Counted from the first letter of the stretch, positions 50,794 through 59,962 are shown. The stretch: DNA of 64,000 nucleotides from Thermoplasmata archaeon (GCA_023269235.1 JAHFTW010000001.1:169548-233547); one strand, 5' to 3'. Numbers and translations are program-made. The notes: generated by a model from the sequence alone, not told the origin.

Positions 50794-52038
50794 GTGAGCG
50801 ACGCCGACCTCCTCATCCGCCACTGCACGGTGGCCACGATGGAAGGCCCCAACAAGCCCCGCGACAAGCATGAGGCCGACGATTGTGGCATGGAGGCGGG
50901 CTGGAGCATCGCCGTCAAGAACGGTCGCATCACTTTCGTCGGCCCGGACCCCGACTGGAAGGGCAAGGCGACGCGCGTCATCGACGCCCATCGCAAACTG
51001 GTCACCCCAGGCTACGTGGATTCCCACACGCACCTCGTCTACGCTGGCGACCGGTCGAACGAGCTCAAGCAGAAGCTCCAGGGCAAGTCGTACATGGACA
51101 TCCTCGCCGCCGGCGGGGGCATCATGAGCACGGTCCGCGCCACCCGCGCCGCGACCACGAACGAGCTCGAGGAGGCCGCCGTCGTGCGCGCCAAGCGCAT
51201 GCTGCAGTGCGGCACCACGACGCTGGAGGCGAAGTCCGGCTACGGGCTCACCACGAAGGACGAACTGCGCATCCTGGAGGCGCAGCCGAAGGTCAGCAAG
51301 CGCACCGGCGTCCCCATCGTCAGCACGTTCCTCGGCGCCCACGCCGTCCCGGACGAGTTCAAGGGCCGCACCGATGCCTACGTGGACCTCGTCATCGACA
51401 AGATGCTCCCTGACGTCGAGCAGCAGCACATCGCGCGCTTCTGCGACGTCTTCGTGGAAAAGGACGTCTTCACCGCCGAGCAAGGCGAGCGTATCCTCCT
51501 GGCCGCCAAGAAGCGCGGCTTCCAGCTCCGCATGCACGCCGACGAGATTGTCAACACGGCGGGCGCCGAGCTGGCCGCCAAGGTCGGCTGTGTGGCCGCC
51601 GAGCATCTCCTCAAAGTGAGCGACGCCGGCATCCAGGCCATGGCCGACGCCGGCACCATTGCGACGCTGCTGCCCACCGTCCCCATCACGATGATGAAGC
51701 CCGAGTGGGCGCCCGCCGCGAAACTCATGGAGGCGCTCGTCCCGGTCGCGGTCGCCACCGACCACAACCCGAACAACCCGGTCGTGGACCTCCAGTTCGC
51801 CGCGCAGATGGCGTGCTATACGATGGGCCTGACGCCCTACCAGGCCTTGACTGCAGTCACCTGGAACGCGGCGTGCGCGCTCGGCGTCGAGGACCAGGTC
51901 GGCTCCCTTGAGGTCGGCAAGATTGCCAACCTCGTCATCCACGACGTCTCGATGGTGCAGAACTGGGTCCACGAGCTGGGCCGCAACACCGCGAAGGCGG
52001 TCATCCTGAACGGCAAGCTCGTGCCGCCGCAGATCTGA
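50794..52038 (+). CDS. hutI: Imidazolonepropionase
   Basis: A 414-residue amidohydrolase converting imidazolone-5-propionate to N-formimidoyl-glutamate. The metal motif DSHTHLVYAGDR lies near residue 73, AKSGYGLT near 147, and downstream metal ligands occur in HADEI and ATDHNPN. GTG start with a TATA-like box 26 nt upstream. It stands on the plus strand between hutG and hutH on the minus strand, yet completes the pathway. Confidence 0.95.
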   Translation: MSDADLLIRHCTVATMEGPNKPRDKHEADDCGMEAGWSIAVKNGRITFVGPDPDWKGKATRVIDAHRKLVTPGYVDSHTHLVYAGDRSNELKQKLQGKSYMDILAAGGGIMSTVRATRAATTNELEEAAVVRAKRMLQCGTTTLEAKSGYGLTTKDELRILEAQPKVSKRTGVPIVSTFLGAHAVPDEFKGRTDAYVDLVIDKMLPDVEQQHIARFCDVFVEKDVFTAEQGERILLAAKKRGFQLRMHADEIVNTAGAELAAKVGCVAAEHLLKVSDAGIQAMADAGTIATLLPTVPITMMKPEWAPAAKLMEALVPVAVATDHNPNNPVVDLQFAAQMACYTMGLTPYQALTAVTWNAACALGVEDQVGSLEVGKIANLVIHDVSMVQNWVHELGRNTAKAVILNGKLVPPQI

Positions 52039-52042
52039 GACC

Positions 52043-52291
52043 CTACATCATCGACGGCGCGGGCGCGGCCGGCATTGCGTTGACATCCTCGCCTTTCAGG
52101 GTGCTGCGCTTGGACGCCCCGGCGGCGGCCGCGGAGGAGGCCCCCAACGCGCGCAGGTACTCCTCGGCCTTCGCCTTGGCGGCCTCGACGGCCTCGGGCG
52201 AGACGCGCCACTCGGCGCCGCTGGGCGGGTTGCCGGCGCGGGTGGTTCCATCCTTCAGCAGGGCCTTGACGTGCGAGTCCGCGAGCGCCAT
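52043..52291 (-). CDS. Putative histone-fold protein
   Basis: An 82-residue protein beginning MALADSHVKALLKDG. The middle, RVSPEAVEAAKAKAEEYLRALG, and the later RSTLKGEDVNA resemble helix 2 and the loop/helix 3 end of archaeal histones (TLK.EDV). The N-terminal helix and spacing are atypical and an Ala/Ser-rich stretch interrupts the fold. It lies 49 bp downstream of hutH on the same strand, so it may be co-transcribed. Could equally be another small helical protein. Confidence 0.5.
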   Translation of the reverse strand: MALADSHVKALLKDGTTRAGNPPSGAEWRVSPEAVEAAKAKAEEYLRALGASSAAAAGASKRSTLKGEDVNAMPAAPAPSMM

Positions 52292-52340
52292 GACGGCCGC
52301 ACCGGGGTCCCTGTTGATGAGGGCTCCGGCAGGGGGCCGG

Positions 52341-53873
52341 TTAGACGAGCCGGACGCCGGCGTCGGCGACGGCCTGGCGCAGGGCGCCCTCGGACAGGAG
52401 GCGCGCCATCGTCTTGACGTCGGTGCTGAGGACACGGTCCTTCGCGAGCGTGGGGATGGTGGCCCGCACGCGCAGGTGGGCGGCGCGCGAGCCGGTGCCG
52501 GCCTTGAGCGGCGTCTTGAAGTCGAGCGCCTGGGCGGCGCAGAGCGCCTCGATGGCGACGACGTTGCGGGCGTTCTCCAGGACGCGGCCGAGCTTGAGCG
52601 CCGAGATGGAGCCCATGCTGACGTGGTCCTCCTGGTTCGCGGAGGTGGGGATGGAGTCCACGCTCGCGGGGTGGCACTGCACCTTGTTCTCGGACACGAG
52701 TGCCGCGGCGACGTACTGCGCGATCATGAAGCCCGAGTTGAGGCCCCCGGAGTCCACGAGGAACGGCTTGAGGCCCTCGGAGAGGTCGGGGTTCACGAGG
52801 CGCTCGATGCGGCGCTCGCTGATGCTCGCGACCTCGGCGAGCGCGATGGCGAGGAAGTCGAGCTGGAAGGCCAGGGGCTCGCCGTGGAAGTTGCCTTGGC
52901 TCACGATGTGGCCGTCGCCGAAGACGAGTGGGTTGTCGGTGGCGGAGTTGACTTCGATGGCGAGCACGGAGGCGGCCTGCTCGATGACGTCACGGCAGGC
53001 GCCAAGGACCTGCGGGATGCAGCGCAGCGAGTAGGCGTCCTGGACGCGCTCGCAGCCTTCGTGCGACTTCACGATGCCCGAGGCGGCGGTGAGGCGGCGC
53101 ATGTTCGCGGCGACCGCGCCCTGGCCGGGATGGGGGCGGGCCTTGTGGACGCGCTCTTCGAGCGGCGCGGTGGAGCCCATGAGGGCCTCCAGGCTCATTC
53201 CAGCGGCGATCTGGGCGTCGCGCAGAAGGCCCTGCGCGTCGGAGATGGCAAGGCACCCGATGGCGGACATCATCTGCGTCCCGTTGATGAGCGCCAGTCC
53301 TTCCTTGGCCTCAAGCACGAGCGGGGCGAGGCCGGCCAGCCGGAGCGCCTCCGGAGCCTCCATGCGGCGACCGTCCAGGTCCACCTCGCCGAGGCCGATG
53401 ACGGGGAGCGCCATGTGGGCGAGCGGGCAGAGGTCGCCGGAGGCGCCGACGGAGCCGCGGGACGGGACGACGGGGACGAGGCCGCGGTTCAGCATCGCGA
53501 CCAGGAACTCGATGAGGGCGCGCCGCACGCCGGAACAGCCCTTCACGAGCGTGTTGACGCGGATGAGGAGCATGGCGCGCACGACGTCGTGGGCGAGCGG
53601 GTGGCCGACGCCGACGGCGTGGCTCATGAGGAGATTGCGCTGCAGGTCGCGCACCTGGTCGCGGCTGATGCGGACGTGCGCGAACTCGCCGAAGCCGGTC
53701 GTGATGCCGTACGCGACCTCGCCCTTCTCGACGAGGCGGTCCACGACCTTGCGGCTGCGCTCGACGCCGGGCCAGGCGGCCGCGTCCACGGTGACCTTGG
53801 CGCCGCCGCGCGCGACGGCGACGACCTGGGCGAGGCTCAGCGAGTTGCCGTCAAGGGGGACGGTGCGGGACAC
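52341..53873 (-). CDS. hutH: Histidine ammonia-lyase
   Basis: A 510-residue MIO-dependent lyase that deaminates histidine to urocanate. The MIO-forming Ala-Ser-Gly is in GSVGASGDLCPLAH near residue 143; NGTQMMSA, MGSTAPLEERV and the C-terminal QEDHVSMG segment are conserved. I start at GTG 53873 because a minus-strand CTTAAC box lies 26 nt upstream; a TTG at 53888 would add five residues. Confidence 0.95.
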   Translation of the reverse strand: MSRTVPLDGNSLSLAQVVAVARGGAKVTVDAAAWPGVERSRKVVDRLVEKGEVAYGITTGFGEFAHVRISRDQVRDLQRNLLMSHAVGVGHPLAHDVVRAMLLIRVNTLVKGCSGVRRALIEFLVAMLNRGLVPVVPSRGSVGASGDLCPLAHMALPVIGLGEVDLDGRRMEAPEALRLAGLAPLVLEAKEGLALINGTQMMSAIGCLAISDAQGLLRDAQIAAGMSLEALMGSTAPLEERVHKARPHPGQGAVAANMRRLTAASGIVKSHEGCERVQDAYSLRCIPQVLGACRDVIEQAASVLAIEVNSATDNPLVFGDGHIVSQGNFHGEPLAFQLDFLAIALAEVASISERRIERLVNPDLSEGLKPFLVDSGGLNSGFMIAQYVAAALVSENKVQCHPASVDSIPTSANQEDHVSMGSISALKLGRVLENARNVVAIEALCAAQALDFKTPLKAGTGSRAAHLRVRATIPTLAKDRVLSTDVKTMARLLSEGALRQAVADAGVRLV

Positions 53874-53896
53874 AGGCCTGGGACCCAAGTCCGCGA

Positions 53897-53902
53897 GTTA
53901 AG
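53897..53902 (-). promoter_or_regulatory. TATA-like box for hutH
   Basis: Minus-strand CTTAAC about 26 nt before the hutH GTG at 53873, overlapping the TAA stop of the upstream GNAT gene. It implies hutH has its own leaderless transcript. Confidence 0.55.
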
Positions 53903-54431
53903 CCTTCGAGGAGGGCTTCCGTCGCTTCGGCTGGAGCGGCAACTCCCAAACTTGTTCGTGGCTCCACGGCGCCCACGGGCAGGGCTCGGGGTCCTGCCAG
54001 GCCATTGAGAATCCGGTGCGCTCGTAGAGACGGCGCGCGTCCACAAGGTCGTCCACGGTCAGGAAATGGATGCCCTTGTAGCCGGCCTTGCGGGCGAAAC
54101 GGAGCAGGCGGTCCATCAGCTTGCGTCCCAGCCCGAGGCCGCGGGCCTCTTTCTCAAGCAGGAACCAACGCAGCTTGGCCCAGCCGCGTCGCTTCGGGTC
54201 GTGCTGGAGCGCGACGCAGCCGACGGGGGCGCCGTCGAGTTCGGCAATCCACAGGCGGTCGCGGGCCGCGTCGAAGTTCTCCAAGAACGGGATGAGACTC
54301 TGCGCGACGAAGGTCTCGAAGACCGGCAGGTAGCCGAACTCACGCGCGTACACGATGGCGTGGCGAGACAGGAGCCAGCCGACGTCGCCGGCGCGGTGGG
54401 TGCGGATGCGGACGGCGCCGCGCGGGGGCAT
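53898..54431 (-). CDS. GNAT-family acetyltransferase in the hut cluster
   Basis: A 177-residue GNAT beginning VRIRTHRAGDVGWLLSRHAIVYAREFGY, with the acetyl-CoA loop KEARGLGLGRKLMDRLL near residue 95 and RRLYERTGF. The N-terminal R.HR.GD.GW segment resembles the MarR-linked GNATs. Located 2 bp after the hutU stop, so it is co-transcribed with hutU. It might acetylate a pathway metabolite or regulator, but there is no direct evidence. Confidence 0.85.
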   Translation of the reverse strand: MPPRGAVRIRTHRAGDVGWLLSRHAIVYAREFGYLPVFETFVAQSLIPFLENFDAARDRLWIAELDGAPVGCVALQHDPKRRGWAKLRWFLLEKEARGLGLGRKLMDRLLRFARKAGYKGIHFLTVDDLVDARRLYERTGFSMAWQDPEPCPWAPWSHEQVWELPLQPKRRKPSSKA

Positions 54432-54433
54432 CG

Positions 54434-56122
54434 TTACACCAGGGGCGTGCGGACCTTCTCGCGCTTCGCGGTCTCCTTGGCCTTCTCGTAGCCGGCGTCG
54501 ACGTGGCGCACGATGCCCATGCCGGGGTCGGCGCGGAAGACGCGCTCCGCCTTCTGCTTGGCGAGCTCGGAGCCGTCGAGGACGACGACGACGCCGGCGT
54601 GGGTGCTGTAGCCGATGCCGACGCCGCCGCCGTTGTGGAGGTGGACGGAGTCCGCGCCGGCCGCGATGTTGAGCATGGCGTTGAGGATGGGCCAGTCCGC
54701 GATGGCGTCGGAGCCGTCCTTCATGCCCTCCGTCTCGCGGTACGGGCTGGCGACGCTGCCGCAGTCGAGATGGTCACGGGTGACGGCGATGGGGCCAATC
54801 TCGCCTTTGCGCACCATCTCGTTCATGGCGAGGGCGAAGCGGTCGCGCTCGCCCATGCCGAGCCAGCAGACGCGCGCCGGGAGCCCCTCGACGGGGAGGT
54901 TGGCGTCGGCGAGGTCGATCCACGCGGTGAGCGCGGTGTTGGAGGCGAACATGCGCTTGACCAGTGCGCCCGTCTTGCGGATGTCCTCGACGTCGCCGCG
55001 CAAACTGATCCAGCGGAACGGTCCACGGCCCTCGCAGAAGAGGGGACGGATGTAGGCGGGCACGAAGCCGGGGAAGCTGTACGCCGTGGCGCGGTCGAGG
55101 CCGCCCTGGACGGCGCCCTCGCGCAGGTTGTTGCCGTAGTCGAAGACGTAGGCGCCTTTCTGGGCGAAGCCGACCATCGCCTCGACGTGCGCGGCCATGG
55201 CCGCCTTCGCGGCCTTCGTGTAGGCCGCGGGCTCCTTCTTGCGCAGCGCAAGCGCGGCCGTGAGCGTCATGCCGGCGGGGATGTAGCCGTTGAGCGGGTC
55301 GTGCGCGCTGGTCTGGTCGGTGACGAGGTCGGGCTTGAAGCCGGCCTGGAGAAGCGCGGGGAACGCCTCGGCCGCGTTGGCGAGCACGCCCACGGAGAGC
55401 GGACGCTTGGCCTTCGCGGCCTCCTCGACCAGCTTGCGCCCTTCCGTGAGGCTTCCCGCCATCTGGTTGATGAACCCGGAGTCAAGCCGGCGCTGGGCGC
55501 GCGCCGGGTCCACCTCGATGGCGAGGCAGGCGCCGCCGTTCATGGTGACCGCGAGGGGCTGGGCGCCGCCCATGCCCCCCAGACCGCCGGTGAGAACAAT
55601 GCGGCCCGACAGGGTGGCCGCGGGCCCGAAGTGCGTGCGCGCGGCGGCGGCGAATGTCTCGTAGGTGCCTTGGATGATGCCCTGGGTGCCGATGTAGCAC
55701 CAGGAGCCCGCCGTCATCTGGCCGTACATGGTGAGGCCCTTCGCCTCGAGCTTGTTGAACTCCTCCCAGGTGCTCCAGTGCGGGACGAGGTGGCTGTTGG
55801 CGATGAGGACGCGGGGCGCCTGGGGCCAGGTCGGGAAGACCGCGACCGGCTTGCCGGACTGGATGAGCAGGGTCTCGTCGTCCCCGAGCGTCTTGAGCGC
55901 GGACTGGATGGCGGCAAGCGCCTTCGGGTTGCGGGCGGCCTTGCCGGTGCCGCCGTACACGATGAGCTTGTCCGGCTCCTCGGCGTTGTGGAGGTTGTTC
56001 TCCAGCATGCGCAGAATGGCCTCGGTGCGCCACGACTTGCAGCGCAGCTTGGGCCCGGACGTCACGGGCGGCCGCTTGTCCGTCTTGCTCGTCGAGGGCG
56101 TCTTGGGGGACCGCAGGGCCAC
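54434..56122 (-). CDS. hutU: Urocanate hydratase
   Basis: A 562-residue NAD+-dependent urocanase converting urocanate to imidazolone propionate. The segments YGGTGKAARN, GGLGGMGGAQPLAVTM (NAD binding) and HLDCGSVASPYRETEGM (catalytic Cys near residue 450) are intact. The GTG at 56122 was selected because CTATGG lies about 27 nt upstream and length is standard; the frame continues to 56230. First gene of the hutU-GNAT pair. Confidence 0.95.
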   Translation of the reverse strand: MALRSPKTPSTSKTDKRPPVTSGPKLRCKSWRTEAILRMLENNLHNAEEPDKLIVYGGTGKAARNPKALAAIQSALKTLGDDETLLIQSGKPVAVFPTWPQAPRVLIANSHLVPHWSTWEEFNKLEAKGLTMYGQMTAGSWCYIGTQGIIQGTYETFAAAARTHFGPAATLSGRIVLTGGLGGMGGAQPLAVTMNGGACLAIEVDPARAQRRLDSGFINQMAGSLTEGRKLVEEAAKAKRPLSVGVLANAAEAFPALLQAGFKPDLVTDQTSAHDPLNGYIPAGMTLTAALALRKKEPAAYTKAAKAAMAAHVEAMVGFAQKGAYVFDYGNNLREGAVQGGLDRATAYSFPGFVPAYIRPLFCEGRGPFRWISLRGDVEDIRKTGALVKRMFASNTALTAWIDLADANLPVEGLPARVCWLGMGERDRFALAMNEMVRKGEIGPIAVTRDHLDCGSVASPYRETEGMKDGSDAIADWPILNAMLNIAAGADSVHLHNGGGVGIGYSTHAGVVVVLDGSELAKQKAERVFRADPGMGIVRHVDAGYEKAKETAKREKVRTPLV

Positions 56123-56234
56123 GGCGTCGCCACCAACGGGGTCGCCATAGCGGTTCCGGCCGGCCCGTCCACGGCAGCCGCCGACGCGCGCCCGCCAGGT
56201 CCGTCGGCATCGTTCCAACCGGGTCTCCACATTC

Positions 56235-56240
56235 TTATAA
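56235..56240 (+). promoter_or_regulatory. TATA box for the DUF373 gene
   Basis: TTATAA about 31 nt before the ATG at 56269. An earlier in-frame ATG at 56248 is only 8 bases past the box, so the start at 56269 is preferred. Confidence 0.65.
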
Positions 56241-56268
56241 TCGGTTCATGGCCTCCTTCTGTTGCCCG

Positions 56269-57378
56269 ATGAAGACCCTCATCCTCTGCGTGGACCGGGA
56301 CGACGACGTCGGGACGAAGGGCGGCGTCGCGACCCCCGTCATCGGTCGGCGCCGCAACCTGGAGGCCGCCATGGCGCTCGGCCTCGCGGACCCGGAGGAC
56401 TCGGACACCAACGCGCTGCTCGCCGCGGTCAAGATGTACGACGACGAGCTCAAGGCCGGCGTCGGCGCGGAGCAGGTCGAGGTCGCCACCGTCACGGGCC
56501 ACCCCAAGCTCGGGTTGCAGGCCGACCGCAAGCTCGCCGCCGAGATTGAGCAGGTCCTCGCCGCCGTCCACCCTGACGAGGTCATCCTGGTCTCGGACGG
56601 CGCCGAGGACGAGCAGGTCCTGCCGCTCCTCACCTCGCGCGCCAAGCTCGGACACGTCCACCGCTCCATCGTCAAGCAGGCGCCCCGCCTCGAGGGCGCC
56701 TACTACGTCATCACCCGCCTCCTCGACGACGAGAAACAGGCAAAGCGCTTCGTCCTCCCCGTCGCCATCGTGCTGCTGCTGTGGGGCGTCGCCTACCTCC
56801 TCAACCTCGCCTCCTATGCGGCGGGCGCGACGCTCGCCATCCTCGGAGGCTGGCTTTTGGTCCACGCGATGAAGTGGGAGGACCGCGTCGGCGGCTTCTT
56901 CCGCGACTTGGGCAAAGGAGTGCGGGCCGGCAAGCTCGGCCTGCTGGCCAACGTCCTCATGCTCGGGCTCCTCGTTGCCGGCGTCCTCATCGGCCTGCGC
57001 GTCGTGAACGACCACGTCCCGCCCCCGGCCGTCCTCATCACGTACCCCACACTCCTCGTGACGGCCATCTTCCTGCAAGCCTTCCTGCCCTACCTGGTGG
57101 GCGCCCTCCTGGTCCGGACCGCGGGCGGCCTGCTCGACAGCTGGGCCCGCGAGGGGCGCGCCGGCGTCGGCCACTGGACCGCTGCGTTCCTCACCATTGC
57201 GCTCGGCTTCATCGGCTCCGTCCTCCTCGATGCCTCCGTCGAGCGCCTCGAAGGCGTCAAGCTGCTCTCCGTCGTGACGCTCCCCCGCATCGTGCAGTTC
57301 GCCGGCGGCCTGGCCGTGTTGCTGGCCGGCATCGTCATCGCCCGCTACGTGCGGTCGAGCTCCAAGGTCCGGGCGTAG
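56269..57378 (+). CDS. DUF373 family membrane protein
   Basis: A 369-residue protein. The N-terminal domain begins MKTLILCVDRDDDVG, the DUF373 hallmark, followed by DPEDSDTNALLAAV and a second strand-loop VILVSDGAEDE; it resembles a Rossmann-like soluble domain to about residue 155. The C-terminal half has six or so membrane segments. The family is archaeal and uncharacterised. The next gene, mptE, starts 2 bp after its stop. Confidence 0.9.
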   Translation: MKTLILCVDRDDDVGTKGGVATPVIGRRRNLEAAMALGLADPEDSDTNALLAAVKMYDDELKAGVGAEQVEVATVTGHPKLGLQADRKLAAEIEQVLAAVHPDEVILVSDGAEDEQVLPLLTSRAKLGHVHRSIVKQAPRLEGAYYVITRLLDDEKQAKRFVLPVAIVLLLWGVAYLLNLASYAAGATLAILGGWLLVHAMKWEDRVGGFFRDLGKGVRAGKLGLLANVLMLGLLVAGVLIGLRVVNDHVPPPAVLITYPTLLVTAIFLQAFLPYLVGALLVRTAGGLLDSWAREGRAGVGHWTAAFLTIALGFIGSVLLDASVERLEGVKLLSVVTLPRIVQFAGGLAVLLAGIVIARYVRSSSKVRA

Positions 57379-57380
57379 CG

Positions 57381-58073
57381 ATGGACTGGGCCGCGTGGGA
57401 GCCCAACGACCGGGCCATCCGGGCCCAGTTCGGCTACGACGCCGCCACCGACCGCGCCGCCGCCCTCCTCCTCAAGGGCCTCCTTCCCCGCCCCCCGTCC
57501 TCCTGGCGCAACCTCGGCGTCCAGGTGCGCAACCGCCGCAACCTGGCTATCCTTGGATGCGGCCCGAGCTTGGAGCGCACGCCGCCCGCCCTGCTCGCGG
57601 GCAAGGTCCTCGTCGCCGCCGACGGCGCCACCACCTGGCTGCGCGAGCAGGGCCTCGTCCCGCACGTCGTCGTCACCGACCTCGACGGCGCGGAGGACGA
57701 CCTGGTCTGGGCCGCGAGGCAAGGAGCGTCCATGGTCGTCCACGCGCATGGGGACAACCAGGACGCCCTGCGCAGGCTGGTCCCGCGCCTCGGGCCGCTC
57801 GTCTGGGGCACGTACCAGACGCGGCCCGAGCCGGACCTGGAGCCGCTGCGCAGTCTCGGCGGATTCACCGACGGCGATCGGGCCGTCGTCCTCGCCGAGG
57901 CGCTCGGCGGCCTCGCGGCGACGCTGTTCGGCTTCGACGTGGACGCGCCACCGAGCCGTTACTCGGGCCGCTTCGACCCGGCGACGAAGCCCGCGAAGCT
58001 CGCCTGGGCCGGGCGCATCGTGGCGGAGTGCCACGCCCGCGGCGCGCTGCGCGTCACGCAGTGGCGGCCGTGA
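57381..58073 (+). CDS. mptE: 6-hydroxymethylpterin diphosphokinase MptE-like (DUF115)
   Basis: A 230-residue protein of the archaeal MptE family, which activates 6-hydroxymethyl-7,8-dihydropterin for methanopterin or folate synthesis. The characteristic GCGPSLE is near residue 60, VTDLDG near 97, VHAHGDN near 120, and GFTDGDRAVVLAEALG near 160. ATG directly follows the DUF373 stop, suggesting co-expression. The host's C1 carrier cannot be deduced here, though GcvT implies a tetrahydropterin. Confidence 0.9.
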   Translation: MDWAAWEPNDRAIRAQFGYDAATDRAAALLLKGLLPRPPSSWRNLGVQVRNRRNLAILGCGPSLERTPPALLAGKVLVAADGATTWLREQGLVPHVVVTDLDGAEDDLVWAARQGASMVVHAHGDNQDALRRLVPRLGPLVWGTYQTRPEPDLEPLRSLGGFTDGDRAVVLAEALGGLAATLFGFDVDAPPSRYSGRFDPATKPAKLAWAGRIVAECHARGALRVTQWRP

Positions 58074-58082
58074 GCAACGCCT

Positions 58083-58418
58083 TCAGCCCCGCTTCATCCA
58101 CGCGCGGTAGGCATGGGTCACGGTCGTCCCGACCATCTCCACCATCGGCAGTTCGTAGGGGTGTCCGGCCAGCATCGCCTTCTTGACCCGGTGCCGCCGA
58201 AGCCAGGTCGGAACGCGCGCCTCCACGACCCATTCCGGCTCGTCCTTGCTGGCACCTTGCCAGGAATAGAACGACCGGACCGGGTAGATGTGGACGCAGG
58301 CGGCGAGCTTGGGGCCAACGAGGGACTTGGCGAGCAGGCGGGCGCGGTCCTCGTCGCCGACCGTGGTGCGAAGCAGGCAGGCGTTGCCCGCGTCGGCCGC
58401 GTACGGATACGACACCAT
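58083..58418 (-). CDS. cutA: CutA1 divalent-ion tolerance protein
   Basis: A 111-residue CutA1: RTTVGDEDRARLLAKSLV, LAACVHIYPVRSFYSWQG and DEPEWVVEARV reproduce the ferredoxin-like trimeric protein. Often linked to copper tolerance, but with no catalytic role established. It converges with mptE (10-bp gap) and is divergent from the site-2 protease. The first few residues are uncertain; the core starts at CLLRTTV. Confidence 0.93.
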   Translation of the reverse strand: MVSYPYAADAGNACLLRTTVGDEDRARLLAKSLVGPKLAACVHIYPVRSFYSWQGASKDEPEWVVEARVPTWLRRHRVKKAMLAGHPYELPMVEMVGTTVTHAYRAWMKRG

Positions 58419-58452
58419 GCGAACGGAAAGGGCGGGGCCCTCACAAGAACCC

Positions 58453-58457
58453 TTATG
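58453..58457 (+). promoter_or_regulatory. TATA-like box for the site-2 protease
   Basis: TTATG about 29 nt before the ATG at 58484. An in-frame GTG at 58478 would be only 23 nt away, below the usual range here. Confidence 0.5.
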
Positions 58458-58483
58458 CCGCGCACGCCGGTCGAAAAGTGCGC

Positions 58484-59896
58484 ATGGACACTCTCTGGAT
58501 CGTGCTGGGGCTCCTGGCCGCCTGGGTCGTCGTGCTGTTCCTGCTCGCCACCACGGGCCGTCTGGCGAAGTGGAACCTGAGCCTCATGCTCGGCATCGTC
58601 CTGATGGTGCGCACGCAGAAGGGGAAGGGCATCATCGAGTGGGTGAGCAAGCCGCGCCGTTTTTGGAACCTCGTCGCCGACGCCGGCCTCGTGGTGACCT
58701 TGCTCGGCATGGTCGGCATGACCGCCCTGTTCCTGTGGAGCGCCACCCTGGCGTTGCGCCCTGACTCCGGCCTACAGCCACTTGGGGTCAGCGAGATCCT
58801 CGTCATCCCCGGCGTCAACCCGTTCGTGCCGCTCTGGTACGGCCTCGTCGCGCTCATCGTCACGCTCGTCGTCCACGAGGGCGGCCACGGCGTCCTCGCG
58901 CGCGCCAACGACATGCGCCTCAAGTCCCTCGGCCTCCTCGTCGCCGTCGTCCCCGTCGGCGCCTTCGTCGAGCCCGACGAAGACGACCTGAAGGCCGCCT
59001 CGCGCCGCAAGCGTCTGCGGGTCTTCGCCGCCGGCCCAGCCGTCAACCTCGGCGTCGCGGCGCTCTGCCTTCTTGCCTTCAGCGGCCTCGTCGGCGCGGC
59101 GAGCTTCACTCCGGGCGTTCCTCTCGCAGGCGTGGTCGCCGGGGCTCCTGCCGCGAAGGCGGGCCTCGTCGGAGGCGATCTCCTCGTCGGCGTGGACAAT
59201 CGCACCCTCGACGACTGGGGCCAGTTCCGCGCGTACCTCAACACGACGCATCCCGGTCAGCTCGTCCTGCTTTCCACCTCCAAGGGGGCGATGGTCCACG
59301 TCGCCCTCGAGAGCCGCTGGGACTCGTTCTCGCCGGCCGAGCAGCAGGCCATCTTCGCCTACAACAAGACCGCGCAGCGGTACTGCTCCGCGAGCGTCCC
59401 CGCGGCCGCAGCATCCGGTGGCGCGTGCGCCGAGGCCCTTCAGGCGCTGCCGTTCCTCGGCGTCCGCCCGCTCCTGCCGTCGGACGTCAGTTTCTTGTCG
59501 CACCCGTTCGAGCAGGGCGGCGTCGGGTTCCTGCGCCTCATCAGCCTCCCCATCGGCGAGGTCCGGGGCAGCCCCATCCTCAGCACGTACCTGCCCGCCT
59601 TCCACACGGCCCCGGGCGCGCCGACGGCGTACTGGATTGCCACGACGATGGCGTTCTGGCTCTTCTGGATCAACCTCATGGTGGGCCTCACCAACATCCT
59701 GCCGATGCTGCCGCTCGACGGTGGACACATCTTCCGCGACGTCGCGGGCGGCGTGGTGCAAAGGCTCCGGCCCGGGCTCCCCGAGGCGCGGCGCGAGCAG
59801 GTCGTGAAGCGGACCGCGACCGGCGTGAGCCTGTTCATCCTCGGCGCCTTCCTGCTACAGGTCGCCGGGCCTTACCTGGTGCGCGCGTTCGCCTGA
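58484..59896 (+). CDS. Site-2 protease family (M50) membrane metalloprotease
   Basis: A 470-residue polytopic protein. The zinc motif is HEGGH (residues 131-135), and the third ligand lies in NILPMLPLDGGH (Asp412, His415). Between them is a PDZ domain (about residues 205-265, GAPAAKAGLVGGD) plus an unusual external insert of about 80 residues with a Cys pair (YCSASVP..GACAE). Such proteases cleave transmembrane regulators. Adjacent genes give no substrate hint. Confidence 0.9.
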   Translation: MDTLWIVLGLLAAWVVVLFLLATTGRLAKWNLSLMLGIVLMVRTQKGKGIIEWVSKPRRFWNLVADAGLVVTLLGMVGMTALFLWSATLALRPDSGLQPLGVSEILVIPGVNPFVPLWYGLVALIVTLVVHEGGHGVLARANDMRLKSLGLLVAVVPVGAFVEPDEDDLKAASRRKRLRVFAAGPAVNLGVAALCLLAFSGLVGAASFTPGVPLAGVVAGAPAAKAGLVGGDLLVGVDNRTLDDWGQFRAYLNTTHPGQLVLLSTSKGAMVHVALESRWDSFSPAEQQAIFAYNKTAQRYCSASVPAAAASGGACAEALQALPFLGVRPLLPSDVSFLSHPFEQGGVGFLRLISLPIGEVRGSPILSTYLPAFHTAPGAPTAYWIATTMAFWLFWINLMVGLTNILPMLPLDGGHIFRDVAGGVVQRLRPGLPEARREQVVKRTATGVSLFILGAFLLQVAGPYLVRAFA

Positions 59897-59931
59897 GCCC
59901 CTTCTCTCCTGAGGCTCCCTGCGACACCCTC

Positions 59932-59936
59932 TTATG
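59932..59936 (+). promoter_or_regulatory. TATA-like box for the GltD-like gene
   Basis: TTATG about 29 nt before the ATG at 59963, in a 66-bp gap. Confidence 0.5.
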
Positions 59937-59962
59937 AGCGGGGGCCTGAAGCAGAGACGAAG

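Noticed and set aside
56248-56268. Upstream ATG for the DUF373 protein
   Set aside because: It lies 8 bases after the TATA box, too close for transcription to include it, and the family start is MKTLILCVDRDDD.
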